Source: Dietzia natronolimnaea (GTDB lineage: Bacteria > Actinomycetota > Actinomycetes > Mycobacteriales > Mycobacteriaceae). From it: 64,000 nt of DNA. The DNA lies in the NCBI RefSeq assembly GCF_039525805.1, contig NZ_BAAAHZ010000009.1. One strand, written 5' to 3'. The translations under genes and the position numbers were made by a program. The notes under the pieces are model-generated. The model did no database searches. It had not been told where the DNA came from and saw only the letters and a program-made list of their open reading frames with translations. This document shows positions 9,181 to 16,783 of the stretch, in pieces. Each line of letters opens with the position of its first letter. The first letter of the stretch is position 1.

Positions 9181-10553
9181 TTCACACCCGGTCAACAACG
9201 ATGCGGGCGTCCGCGGTGCGGATGCTCGCCGTCCTGGCGCTGGCGCTGCTCGGTACGTCGGCGCTCGCCGTCCTGGCCGACGCGCCGGCGAACGCCGCCG
9301 CACGACTGACGGCGTCCAGCTCACTGGGCGGGGCGGTGGCGTCGACCTCGGGCCGGACCGGGTTCACCGTGTCGGGCTCGGGTTTCCAGGCCGTCGAGGG
9401 CGGATTCGGTGGCGTGTACATCGGCTTCGGGTGGGTCAACGGGTCAGGGTGGGGGCCGTCCCAGGGCGGCGCGACCGGCCGGACCTACGACTACGTCCCC
9501 GACGAGCAGTCGCGCAGTAACCAGGGCTTCCAGGCCTTTGTCGCCTTTCCCGGCTCGTCGACGTCGGGAGAAGCCCAGGCGACGATGGGGTCGGACGGGT
9601 CGTTCCGGGTGAACCTCACGGTCCCCGGCCCCACCTTCACCGGCGCCGGCGGCAAGAGCATCGACTGCACCACGGTCACCTGCGGCTTCCTCACGTGGGG
9701 CGCGCACGGCGTGCGCAACGGCGCCAACGAGACGTTCACCCCGGTGACCTTCCGGGACGGGGAGGCGGCGCCCGCGGTCGAGCAGGCCCCGGCGGCGGGC
9801 GCGCCCGCCTCCGGTGCGCAGGCCGGTCGTCCGGCCGCGGCCGGACGGGCCGCCCCCCGTTCGCGCACCAGCGGGGCAGCACAGGGCGCCGCGGCCGGGA
9901 CGGCCCAGGTCGCCGGGCAGCAGCCCGGGGGCGCGGGTGGTTCAGATGGCGGCGACACCGGGGCGGGGGGAGGGGCTCCCGCCGACGGCGGGCCCGCCGC
10001 GGCGACCGGGGGGACCACGACGGCGGTGACCGCGGTGATCGAGGTCGACCGCAAGGCCGCCCGGCCCGGCGGTGCCATGGGCTTCGCGGCAGCGGGATTC
10101 TGGCCCGGCGAGCAGGTCTACGTGGTGCTCGGTGAGGGTGACGCCGCCGTCGGCCCCGTCCTCGCAGGAGTCGACGGCGAGGTCGCGGGAGTGCTCGTGC
10201 TCCCGGAGGACATCGCCTCGGGGACCCACGAGATCCGCGCGGCGGGCGCTGGCTCGGGGTTGGAGGCCGCGGAGCGGTTCCCGGTGCGGACGGACATATC
10301 CCCGACGGCATCGGCCGCCGGACTCGGCGGGTCGGCGGGGTGGGTCTTCCTCGCCCTCGCGGCCCTGGCCCTGTCGGTCGCCGCGGCGGTCGCCGTCAAG
10401 CGAAGAGTCCTCTCCATGGCCGACGGCGACGACGGACCCGACGGTCCTGACGGACCCGACGGTCCCGCCGGTCCCGCCGGGCCCGACGACGTCCACGAGG
10501 ACGACGTGAACCACCACCCCACGACCGTCGTCCAGCACGAGGAGCCCCGATGA
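9177..10553 (+). CDS. Membrane-anchored HtaA-like surface protein with Ig-like modules and a collagen-like tail
   Basis: Probable haem-binding or haem-relay protein on the cell surface (inferred from the operon). The 458-residue protein has a signal peptide (cleavage near ANA-A, residue 41) and an Ig-like module from TGFTVSGSGF to NETFTPVTF with a likely disulphide (IDCTTVTC). A long Ala/Gly/Pro linker, a second Ig-like module and a membrane helix near residues 387-408 follow. The last 50 residues, presumably cytoplasmic, begin with GPD/GPA triplets and end His/Asp-rich. The GTG at 9177 has AAGGAG five bases upstream and overlaps the hmuV stop. It lacks the full HtaA domain seen in the next two genes but shares their C-terminal module. 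Confidence 0.8.
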   Translation: MIHTRSTTMRASAVRMLAVLALALLGTSALAVLADAPANAAARLTASSSLGGAVASTSGRTGFTVSGSGFQAVEGGFGGVYIGFGWVNGSGWGPSQGGATGRTYDYVPDEQSRSNQGFQAFVAFPGSSTSGEAQATMGSDGSFRVNLTVPGPTFTGAGGKSIDCTTVTCGFLTWGAHGVRNGANETFTPVTFRDGEAAPAVEQAPAAGAPASGAQAGRPAAAGRAAPRSRTSGAAQGAAAGTAQVAGQQPGGAGGSDGGDTGAGGGAPADGGPAAATGGTTTAVTAVIEVDRKAARPGGAMGFAAAGFWPGEQVYVVLGEGDAAVGPVLAGVDGEVAGVLVLPEDIASGTHEIRAAGAGSGLEAAERFPVRTDISPTASAAGLGGSAGWVFLALAALALSVAAAVAVKRRVLSMADGDDGPDGPDGPDGPAGPAGPDDVHEDDVNHHPTTVVQHEEPR

Positions 10554-12019
10554 CCAGTCACCTGCGATCGACCCACCGCCGGGCCACGGCCCTGGCGCTG
10601 ACACTGGTGCTCGCCTTCGGCGTGCTACTGGGCACTCCGGCTGCGCACGCACAGGGCTCCGAGGTCGAGTTGACCGATGCGGAGTTCCGATGGGGGCTCA
10701 GCAGACAGAGTGCCGGGCCCAGCCACGGCCCCGGGCTCAACTTCCTCTCCGCCGGGGACAGCTCGTCGGCGCTCGCCGGGTCCGGGGCGACGATCACCGA
10801 ACAGACGTGGAGAGCCACGTCGGGCGACGTCACGATCGAGAAGCGATCCGCGACCGGGGCCACGGCGGCCGCCACCTGGGCCGGCACGCAGACCGACCAG
10901 TCGGGAACGCCGATCCGTGACGCCGCCTCGAGCAGGTACAGCGGACTCGAGATGGTCTTCGGCAACGGCACCGGGACGGTCGACGCTGGGGCGGGCACCG
11001 CCGAGATCGAGTGGAGGGGCACCGCCTCGGTCCTCTACTACTCGGGCCTGGTGTTCCTCAGCGTCACCGACCCGGTCCTCACCGTCACGCCCACGAAGGC
11101 GACCGTCACCGCGACCCTGGGTGGGCGACGGAGTTCCCAGGACAACCCCGAGGTGTCGGTCCCGATCCCGTCGCGCACCGTCGTCGTCGCGAACCTCCCC
11201 CGGAATCGCGTGGAACTGGGTGGGAAAAAGGGTTTCTCCGTGACCCCCGAATACCTCCGCGTGCCCTATTCCGCCAAGCCGGGAGAGAATCCCCAGACGA
11301 GAGACGGGAATGACTGGGGAGCGTTCCCCGCTGAATTCGTCGACTTTGCCGCTGACGCCGGATCGGGAGGATTCTGGTATTCCACCGGGACCTCCGACAG
11401 CGCCAAACCCGCCCTCCCGATAGCGGTGAGCTGGAATTCGGATGACCCCGAGGAAATGCCGAATTCCGGAGGCTCGGGTGGGTCGAAAGGAATCGTGGGG
11501 CAGGTACTCGACAACACGGTCGAACAGGTCCTCCGCGCTGCGGGCGACGACGTCGCCGACACCGCGGCCGCCTGGATGGACGAGGCGTGGAAACCGCTCC
11601 AGCCCGATGCGGTGAGGGCGGCGCGGGAGGGAGCGGACCCGGGCGTGTCGCCCGAATCCCCGGCCGCCGAGGGGGTCCCCGTCGACGAGGTCTTCGAGGA
11701 GTACTTCGAGGAGTACTACACCTCCACCTCTCCGATGACCGCCGGCACCGTGGGCGGCACGCTCGCCTCGATCCCCGCGTCCTCCGCGAGTCCCTCCACA
11801 GGTGGCCCCGCGCCCGCGGCGTCGACCGCTCTCGCAGACCAGGCGACGATCCCGGTGGCGGCCAACTCGCCGCTCCACGGCGCCGACGTGGTCTACGCCC
11901 AGACTTCCGCCTCCCAGAAGGCCGGAGACCCCACCCACCAATGGCAGTGGTGGGTGGGGACCGCATTGCTCGCGCTCGCGGCAGTGCTGTTCTACCAGAC
12001 AGTTCGACGAAAGGACTGA
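10550..12019 (+). CDS. htaA: HtaA-domain haem-binding surface protein, C-terminal membrane anchor
   Basis: Corynebacterial HtaA binds haem at the envelope and passes it to HmuT. This 489-residue protein has a signal peptide (AHA-Q, about residue 35), one HtaA domain from DAEFRWGLS to about residue 225, a region with acidic FEEYFEEYYTS and a Ser/Ala/Pro-rich stalk, and a terminal membrane helix WWVGTALLALAAVLFY followed by RRKD. No sortase motif is present, so anchoring is by the helix. The ATG at 10550 overlaps the previous stop codon. HtaA has two such domains in Corynebacterium; with only one here, it may correspond better to HtaB or HtaC. Confidence 0.85.
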   Translation: MTSHLRSTHRRATALALTLVLAFGVLLGTPAAHAQGSEVELTDAEFRWGLSRQSAGPSHGPGLNFLSAGDSSSALAGSGATITEQTWRATSGDVTIEKRSATGATAAATWAGTQTDQSGTPIRDAASSRYSGLEMVFGNGTGTVDAGAGTAEIEWRGTASVLYYSGLVFLSVTDPVLTVTPTKATVTATLGGRRSSQDNPEVSVPIPSRTVVVANLPRNRVELGGKKGFSVTPEYLRVPYSAKPGENPQTRDGNDWGAFPAEFVDFAADAGSGGFWYSTGTSDSAKPALPIAVSWNSDDPEEMPNSGGSGGSKGIVGQVLDNTVEQVLRAAGDDVADTAAAWMDEAWKPLQPDAVRAAREGADPGVSPESPAAEGVPVDEVFEEYFEEYYTSTSPMTAGTVGGTLASIPASSASPSTGGPAPAASTALADQATIPVAANSPLHGADVVYAQTSASQKAGDPTHQWQWWVGTALLALAAVLFYQTVRRKD

Positions 12020-12020
12020 A

Positions 12021-13412
12021 GTGAAGACTTCTCGATCCCGGCTCGCGCTCGCCGGCCGACGGGGCACGATGCTGGGGGCGACGCTCGCGTTGCTCGCCGG
12101 AGTCGTCGCCGCCCCGGCGGCCCAGGCGCAGGACGTCACCCCGGGCACCGTCTCGGACGCCTCGTTCGTCTGGGGCATCAGCGGATACGCGCAGAAGGGC
12201 ATCTTCGGGCCGTGGCGGATCCTCGACGCCTCGGGTGACGCGTCGGCTCTCGTGGGGTCGGTCTCGGGGGGAACGCAGGCCGAATACACACCTGCGGCGT
12301 TCCCGGCCACCTCGATGCCCGTGAGTCTGGTCGGGGGCCAGCAGGCGACCCCCAACGCGATCAAGTTCTCCGACGGTGAGGGCGTCCGCGGTACGGACGG
12401 CACCGTCACCATCGACTGGGACGGCGAGATCACCTTCAACGCCTACCCGGCGAATCTCAACGCTCCCGACGAGACCCTGGCCGATCCGAAGCTGACCGTC
12501 AACGCCGACGGTTCCGGAACGCTCAACGCCGATGTCACGATCGGCGCGGCGAACGACATGAACGGCAACCCCACTCCCGAGGTCAACGCCGGTCGCACGA
12601 CCGTCCTGTCGTTCGGGCCGGGTGCCGCCCAGGTGGCCCAGGACGGCACCATCACCCTGTCCCCCCGGTACGCGGGAGTGCAGCACAACGGTGGGACCCA
12701 GGACCGGACCTGCACCGCGCCGAACGTCTGGGGCGCGTGGACGCCCGAGTGGCTGGCGGCCGTGCCGGCGTCAGTGCACCCGCACTACTACAACACCGGC
12801 TGTGGCGGAGACCAGAATCTCAAGGGCCCGCTGCCCCTCCAGGTCACCTACGACCTGACCGAGGACGAGACCCAGGTGCCCGTCGGGACCCCGAAGATCC
12901 AGCTCTCCGAGACCACACTCGCCGCGGACGGCAGCCACCAGGTGACCATCACCGGCACCGGCTTCGACGACCGGTCCGTGGTGGGTGTCCGCCCGCCGCT
13001 GGCCGGAAAGCCCGCCGGGTTCTACCTGGTGTTCGGCAAGTTCGAGGACGCGTGGAAGCCGTCCGCGGGCGGGACCTCGGCGGCGCGCAAGGTGGTCGAG
13101 CAGAAGTGGGTCCTCGCCGCGGAGAACCACGCCGTCATCGGGGGCGCCGCCGCCGGCGCCGTCGAACTGCGCCCCGACGGCAGCTTCACCACCACCCTCA
13201 CCGTCTCGAAGGACGCGGCCGACGCGAAGTCGGAGACTGGCGGCTACGGCATCTACACCTATGCGGCCTCCGGCGCGGTCCACGCGCCGTGGGAGCTCAG
13301 CGCGCCGATCACCTTCACCACCGGTGGGGATGACGACGACGATGACGACACCGGAAACGTCGGTGGCGGTTCGCTCGCGGGTATGACGAACCTCTTCGGC
13401 AGCCTGATGTAG
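12021..13412 (+). CDS. Secreted HtaA-domain protein with C-terminal Ig-like module
   Basis: This 463-residue protein has a signal peptide (AQA-Q, near 36), an HtaA domain from SDASFVWGISGYAQKG to about residue 270 and an Ig-like module (about 295-430) from TITGTGFDDRS to APITFTT, related to the module in the gene two upstream. A run of seven Asp and a short hydrophobic end follow. There is no convincing membrane helix, so it may be released or loosely wall-bound, a possible haemophore (inference). The GTG at 12021 follows the htaA stop by one base with AAAGG in front. Last gene of the haem operon, ending at the hairpin at 13431. Confidence 0.85.
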   Translation: MKTSRSRLALAGRRGTMLGATLALLAGVVAAPAAQAQDVTPGTVSDASFVWGISGYAQKGIFGPWRILDASGDASALVGSVSGGTQAEYTPAAFPATSMPVSLVGGQQATPNAIKFSDGEGVRGTDGTVTIDWDGEITFNAYPANLNAPDETLADPKLTVNADGSGTLNADVTIGAANDMNGNPTPEVNAGRTTVLSFGPGAAQVAQDGTITLSPRYAGVQHNGGTQDRTCTAPNVWGAWTPEWLAAVPASVHPHYYNTGCGGDQNLKGPLPLQVTYDLTEDETQVPVGTPKIQLSETTLAADGSHQVTITGTGFDDRSVVGVRPPLAGKPAGFYLVFGKFEDAWKPSAGGTSAARKVVEQKWVLAAENHAVIGGAAAGAVELRPDGSFTTTLTVSKDAADAKSETGGYGIYTYAASGAVHAPWELSAPITFTTGGDDDDDDDTGNVGGGSLAGMTNLFGSLM

Positions 13413-13430
13413 GTCACACGCGGAACGGGC

Positions 13431-13465
13431 GCGGCCCCGACACCCTCCCGGGGTGTCGGGGCCGC
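13431..13465. terminator. Bidirectional terminator between the haem operon and hmuO
   Basis: A perfect 15-bp stem (13431-13445 with 13451-13465) with a five-base loop lies between two convergent genes, 19 bp after the last hta gene and 28 bp beyond the hmuO stop. It can end transcription from both sides. Confidence 0.9.
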
Positions 13466-13492
13466 TTCTCGTCGGGTGGCCCGGGCGGGCGG

Positions 13493-14131
13493 TCAGCGAA
13501 CTCCCTGGGCCTCCAGATCGAGGAAGATCCGGTGGTTGAGCTCGAAGGCCCGGGTGGCGGCGGCCAGCGCGGCTCCGCGGTCGGCCTCGCTCAGCGGGAG
13601 GGCGTCGAGCGCGGCCCGGTAGTCGTCCTTGTAGACCTTGGGCTTGGCGATGTCGAAGTCGTAGAAGCTCAGACCGGTCTCGATGCCGTAGTGGCGGCGC
13701 ACCATCGTCCTGATGATCTGCCCGCCCGAGAGGTCGCCGAGGTAGCGGACGTAGTGGTGCCCGATCAGGGCGGCGGGGTCGGTGGCACACGCGTGCAGCT
13801 CGGCCACGTAGGCCTCGGTGGCGGGGACCAGGAGGTCGTAGGTGCGCCCCTGGGCGCGGTGCGACTCCAGGTCGGCACGCAGGGCGTCGGCCCGGTCGAG
13901 GCGCGGGTCGAGGATGGCCGACAGGCGTGGGTCGGTGCCGGCCCGGCGGCAGGCGTCCTCGAGGGCCTCGTAGACGGGGAGTGACTGCCGCAGGAGTGCC
14001 ACCAGACCTTCCGGCGTGCCCTCGCCGTTCATCAGGCGGGTGATGAACGAGGCGTTCTCCGCCTGTTCGTGCGCGGCCATCGTCGAGTCGTGTAATGCTC
14101 TCGACAGGGGTGCGGAAATGATCGTCTCCAT
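13493..14131 (-). CDS. hmuO: Haem oxygenase
   Basis: HmuO degrades imported haem to biliverdin, carbon monoxide and iron in the cytoplasm. The 212-residue length is normal. Near the N-terminus the proximal ligand is His21 in MAAHEQAENASF, and the distal-helix signature YLGDLSGGQII is present. The open frame continues far upstream, but the ATG at 14131 is preceded by GGAGGAC at correct spacing and gives the family start. Its promoter region carries an iron box (14148-14161). It converges on the haem-uptake operon, so uptake and iron release share one signal. Confidence 0.95.
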   Translation of the reverse strand: METIISAPLSRALHDSTMAAHEQAENASFITRLMNGEGTPEGLVALLRQSLPVYEALEDACRRAGTDPRLSAILDPRLDRADALRADLESHRAQGRTYDLLVPATEAYVAELHACATDPAALIGHHYVRYLGDLSGGQIIRTMVRRHYGIETGLSFYDFDIAKPKVYKDDYRAALDALPLSEADRGAALAAATRAFELNHRIFLDLEAQGVR

Positions 14132-14147
14132 TTGTCCTCCGGGCTTG

Positions 14148-14161
14148 TTAGGTATGCCTAA
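14148..14161 (-). promoter_or_regulatory. Iron box upstream of hmuO
   Basis: TTAGGTATGCCTAA is a near-perfect palindrome with the TTAGGTA-GCCT core of the first iron box before hmuT, resembling the inner part of the DtxR/IdeR consensus. It lies 16 bp upstream of the hmuO start codon, overlapping the expected promoter. DtxR-type iron repression is the likely control. Confidence 0.72.
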
Positions 14162-14323
14162 AGAGAGTACGGCAACAATAAGGGGATAGCCATACCGGTA
14201 TTGATGTTGAGTAACGTGAACAATGCCGGGTGATCGGACGGGAATGTGCCGACCGAAAAGGCGAGCATCCGGATGTCGCGGAATTACCCGGGAGGCCGGT
14301 CGTCGAATGGAAGGGGATATCGG

Positions 14324-14800
14324 GTGGACACCATCGTCACCGCCGACGAGCTGACTCCGGGTGATCGTCTCGAGCTCGGCCATCTCACCCTCACGGAGGA
14401 AGAGATCGTCGGTTTCGCGCAGCAGTGGGATCCGCAGTGGTTCCACACGGATCCCGTGGCGGCCGCGGGCGGCCACCACGGCGGGGTGATCGCCAGCGGG
14501 ATCCACACACTGGCTGTCCTCCAGCGGCTCTGCGTCGAGTCGGTCTACTCGAGGTGGGCGGTGATCGCCGGACGGGGGTTCGACCGTCTCCGCTTCACGG
14601 CCCCTGTCCGGCCGGGGGACACGGTGACCGGCTCGGTACACGTGACGGAGGTGAGTCCGGACGAGACCAGAGCTCGGGTGACGATGAAACTGGAGATGCG
14701 CAACCAGGACGCGGCCGTGGTGCTGACCGCCACGATGACGGTGTTCCTGTGGCGCCGTGGACACGGGCCCACCCGCCCCCGGGAGGAGGAGGCGGGGTAG
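14324..14800 (+). CDS. MaoC-like hotdog dehydratase
   Basis: This 158-residue protein has the MaoC/R-hydratase hotdog fold, used on (R)-3-hydroxyacyl-CoA or related acyl thioesters. The hydratase motif is visible as FAQQWDPQWFHTDPVAA (Asp and His of the active site) followed by GVIASGIHTLAV. The GTG at 14324 has AAGGGGA six bases upstream, while the open frame extends 26 codons further without a good site. It is divergent from hmuO across 192 bp that also hold the iron box. The physiological substrate cannot be read from the sequence. Confidence 0.82.
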   Translation: MDTIVTADELTPGDRLELGHLTLTEEEIVGFAQQWDPQWFHTDPVAAAGGHHGGVIASGIHTLAVLQRLCVESVYSRWAVIAGRGFDRLRFTAPVRPGDTVTGSVHVTEVSPDETRARVTMKLEMRNQDAAVVLTATMTVFLWRRGHGPTRPREEEAG

Positions 14801-14850
14801 TCGGGGTGAGCCGGGTGAGGTGGGTGAGGTGGGTGTGCGGTGCCCCGTGC

Positions 14851-16002
14851 TCAGCCACGCTCCGCGGCGACGCGGCCCATCCGCGTGAAGGCCTCGGTGA
14901 GGAGCTCCTCCGAGCACGCGAAGTTCACGCGCGCGAACCCCTTGCCCTGGGAGCCGAAGGCGGGGCCGTTGCTCAGCGCCACGCGGCCGTCGTCGAGGAA
15001 CGCCGCGGCGGGGTCGTCGCCGAGGCCGGGATAGGAGCGCAGGTCCAGCCACGCCACGAACCCGGCGTCGGGCCGCCGCCACCGGGCGCGGGGGAGATGC
15101 TCGGCCATGAGCCGGTCCATCAGATCGAGGTTCGCGGCCAGTGCGGCGTTCATGCTCTCCAGCCAGTCCAGCGACCCGGTCAGCGCGGCCTCGGCGGCGA
15201 GCGCCCCGAAGTGCCCCACGGCGCCCGACAGTGCCGAGCGCCGCACCTCGAACCGTTCCGGGTTGCCGTTGATCACGAACGCGCACTTGAGGCCGGCGAG
15301 GTTGAACGCCTTGGACGCCGACGAGATGGCCAGGCCCACCTCGCGGGCGGTGTCGGAGGCGGCCAGGAACGAGGAGAACCGGACCCCGGGCATGGTCAGG
15401 GGCGCCCAGATCTCGTCGGAGACCACCACGGCGTCGTATCGGGCGGCCAGGTCGGCGAGCCCGGCCAGCTCCGCCGTGGAGTGGAGGACGCCCGTGGGGT
15501 TGTGCGGGTGGCTCAGCAGCACGGCCCGGGCCCCGTCGGCCAGGGCGCGCTCGATGCCCGCCAGGTCCAGCCGCGGGTCCTCGCCGTCGTGGTCGACCAG
15601 TGGCACCGCGACGGGCGACATCCCCACGCGCCGGATCCACGGTCCGAACGGCATGTAGACCGGCGGCGTGTAGACCACCCCGCTGCCGGCCGGCAGGATC
15701 CGTGCGAGTGATTCCCGGACGCCCACGCCGACGTCGTTGACGGGGACCACCGACTCCTCCGGGACGTCGAATCCGAACCTGGAGTAGTAGCGGGCGCACA
15801 CCCCGGCGAGTCGCTCGATCTCCGCGAAGTACCCGGTGTCGCCGTCGGCCACGGCGGCGGCGAGACGCTCCCGGATCGCCGGGGCCAGCAGGACGTCGGT
15901 CTCCGCCACGAACAGCGGCAGGACGTCCTCCGGGTACGCCACCCACTTCTGGCTCCGGCGCCTGCGCAGGACGGACTCGGGGACATCGAGGGGGAACGGC
16001 AC
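14851..16002 (-). CDS. MalY/PatB-type PLP-dependent aminotransferase or cystathionine beta-lyase
   Basis: This fold-type I PLP enzyme of 383 residues cleaves C-S bonds (beta-lyase) or transaminates amino acids. Family blocks include NDVGVGVRESLARILPAG, LSHPHNPTGVLH, VVSDEIWAPL and the PLP lysine in SSASKAFNLAGLK. I chose the GTG at 16002 because AAAGGA lies eight bases upstream; the frame also allows a GTG at 16029, but with a poor site. In M. tuberculosis an aminotransferase (Rv0858c, DapC) neighbours fadA-fadB. This one has the MalY signature, so a beta-lyase role is favoured and DapC cannot be excluded. Confidence 0.85.
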   Translation of the reverse strand: MPFPLDVPESVLRRRRSQKWVAYPEDVLPLFVAETDVLLAPAIRERLAAAVADGDTGYFAEIERLAGVCARYYSRFGFDVPEESVVPVNDVGVGVRESLARILPAGSGVVYTPPVYMPFGPWIRRVGMSPVAVPLVDHDGEDPRLDLAGIERALADGARAVLLSHPHNPTGVLHSTAELAGLADLAARYDAVVVSDEIWAPLTMPGVRFSSFLAASDTAREVGLAISSASKAFNLAGLKCAFVINGNPERFEVRRSALSGAVGHFGALAAEAALTGSLDWLESMNAALAANLDLMDRLMAEHLPRARWRRPDAGFVAWLDLRSYPGLGDDPAAAFLDDGRVALSNGPAFGSQGKGFARVNFACSEELLTEAFTRMGRVAAERG

Positions 16003-16045
16003 GGCGGGGGTCCTTTCGACCGGGTTCACAGGACCCCCAGGCTAC

Positions 16046-16612
16046 TCAGCTGCCGGGCACGTACCCGGGATGCACCCACACGTCCCACACCGGACTCGAA
16101 CCGTGGGGGGAGAGCGGCATCGTGGTCGAATAGGTGCCGGCGAGGCTGCCGCCGGAATGCGGGGGGACGACGACCCCGCCGGAGGTCGTCATCCAGCCCA
16201 TCCGCCGCGCGAGGTCATAGAGGCCGGTGTACGCCGACGTCGTGGACCCGGTCTGCGTGAAGAGTGAGTGCCAGACGTCGTTGACCACGCTGTTGTGCCG
16301 CAGCTCCACAAGGCCGCCGTCCGGGTCGAGCTGCCAACACCGCCCGTACGGGTGGCCGCGGTCGTTCGTGCAGAACAGCGGGCGAGAGGACCCGTGCGGT
16401 GAGAGCAGTCGGACCCGGTCGCCGATCATCCAGAACGCGGGCTGGTCCGGGGTGATGGTCTGCCCGGGCGCCAGTTCGACGCCGTGACCAGGGACGAACG
16501 ACGCCCGCCACGCCTCGGTGTGCTGGGCGGATGCCGCGGGCGCGAGGCCCGTGGCGAGGGCGGCGGCGGTGACGACGGCGCCGAGGGCGCGGGGTGTGAA
16601 CCGGGGTGACAT
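16046..16612 (-). CDS. Secreted protein of unknown function
   Basis: I do not recognise the family. The 188-residue product has a clear signal peptide (ALGAVVTAAALATGLAPA, cleavage near ASA-Q, about residue 30). The mature part of about 160 residues has two Cys (LFCTND and GRCWQL) likely to form a disulphide. It is rich in Trp, Gly and His, with the phrase LSPHGSS occurring twice (near the middle and near the end). The ATG at 16612 puts the signal peptide at the start; the open frame extends 50 codons upstream, into the narK promoter region. It is followed on the same strand by the MalY-like gene after 43 bp. Confidence 0.7.
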   Translation of the reverse strand: MSPRFTPRALGAVVTAAALATGLAPAASAQHTEAWRASFVPGHGVELAPGQTITPDQPAFWMIGDRVRLLSPHGSSRPLFCTNDRGHPYGRCWQLDPDGGLVELRHNSVVNDVWHSLFTQTGSTTSAYTGLYDLARRMGWMTTSGGVVVPPHSGGSLAGTYSTTMPLSPHGSSPVWDVWVHPGYVPGS

Positions 16613-16694
16613 GACCCCAGTCCACCACGGTGGTAGACCCCTCACGGCGGGTTGCGTCCGGCGTGAGGACACCGTGACCATCACGTCATACCGG

Positions 16695-16710
16695 GTAGCG
16701 CCGGGGAAAC
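16695..16710 (+). promoter_or_regulatory. Possible GlnR half-site upstream of narK
   Basis: GTAGC-6 bases-GAAAC matches the actinobacterial GlnR element GTNAC-N6-GAAAC with one mismatch, 73 bp before the narK start. Only one element is evident, whereas strong sites usually have two or more, so this is tentative. Similar single elements precede nirB and the regulator gene. Confidence 0.35.
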
Positions 16711-16736
16711 AGGGCGTGCATACGGTCAGTTCGCAA

Positions 16737-16755
16737 GGACACCGAGGGGGTGTCC
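16737..16755. repeat. Inverted repeat in the narK leader
   Basis: GGACACC (16737-16743) and GGTGTCC (16749-16755) form a perfect 7-bp inverted repeat with a five-base spacer, 28 bp before the narK start codon. It could be an operator or an mRNA hairpin just above the ribosome site. No known motif matches. Confidence 0.45.
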
Positions 16756-16783
16756 ACGTCACGAGAGAGAGGGGGTCGACCTC

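Noticed and set aside
14192..14201. Palindrome ATACCGGTAT between hmuO and the MaoC-like gene as a second regulator site
   Set aside because: A ten-base palindrome alone is weak evidence, and it matches no regulator motif I know; the iron box nearby is better supported.
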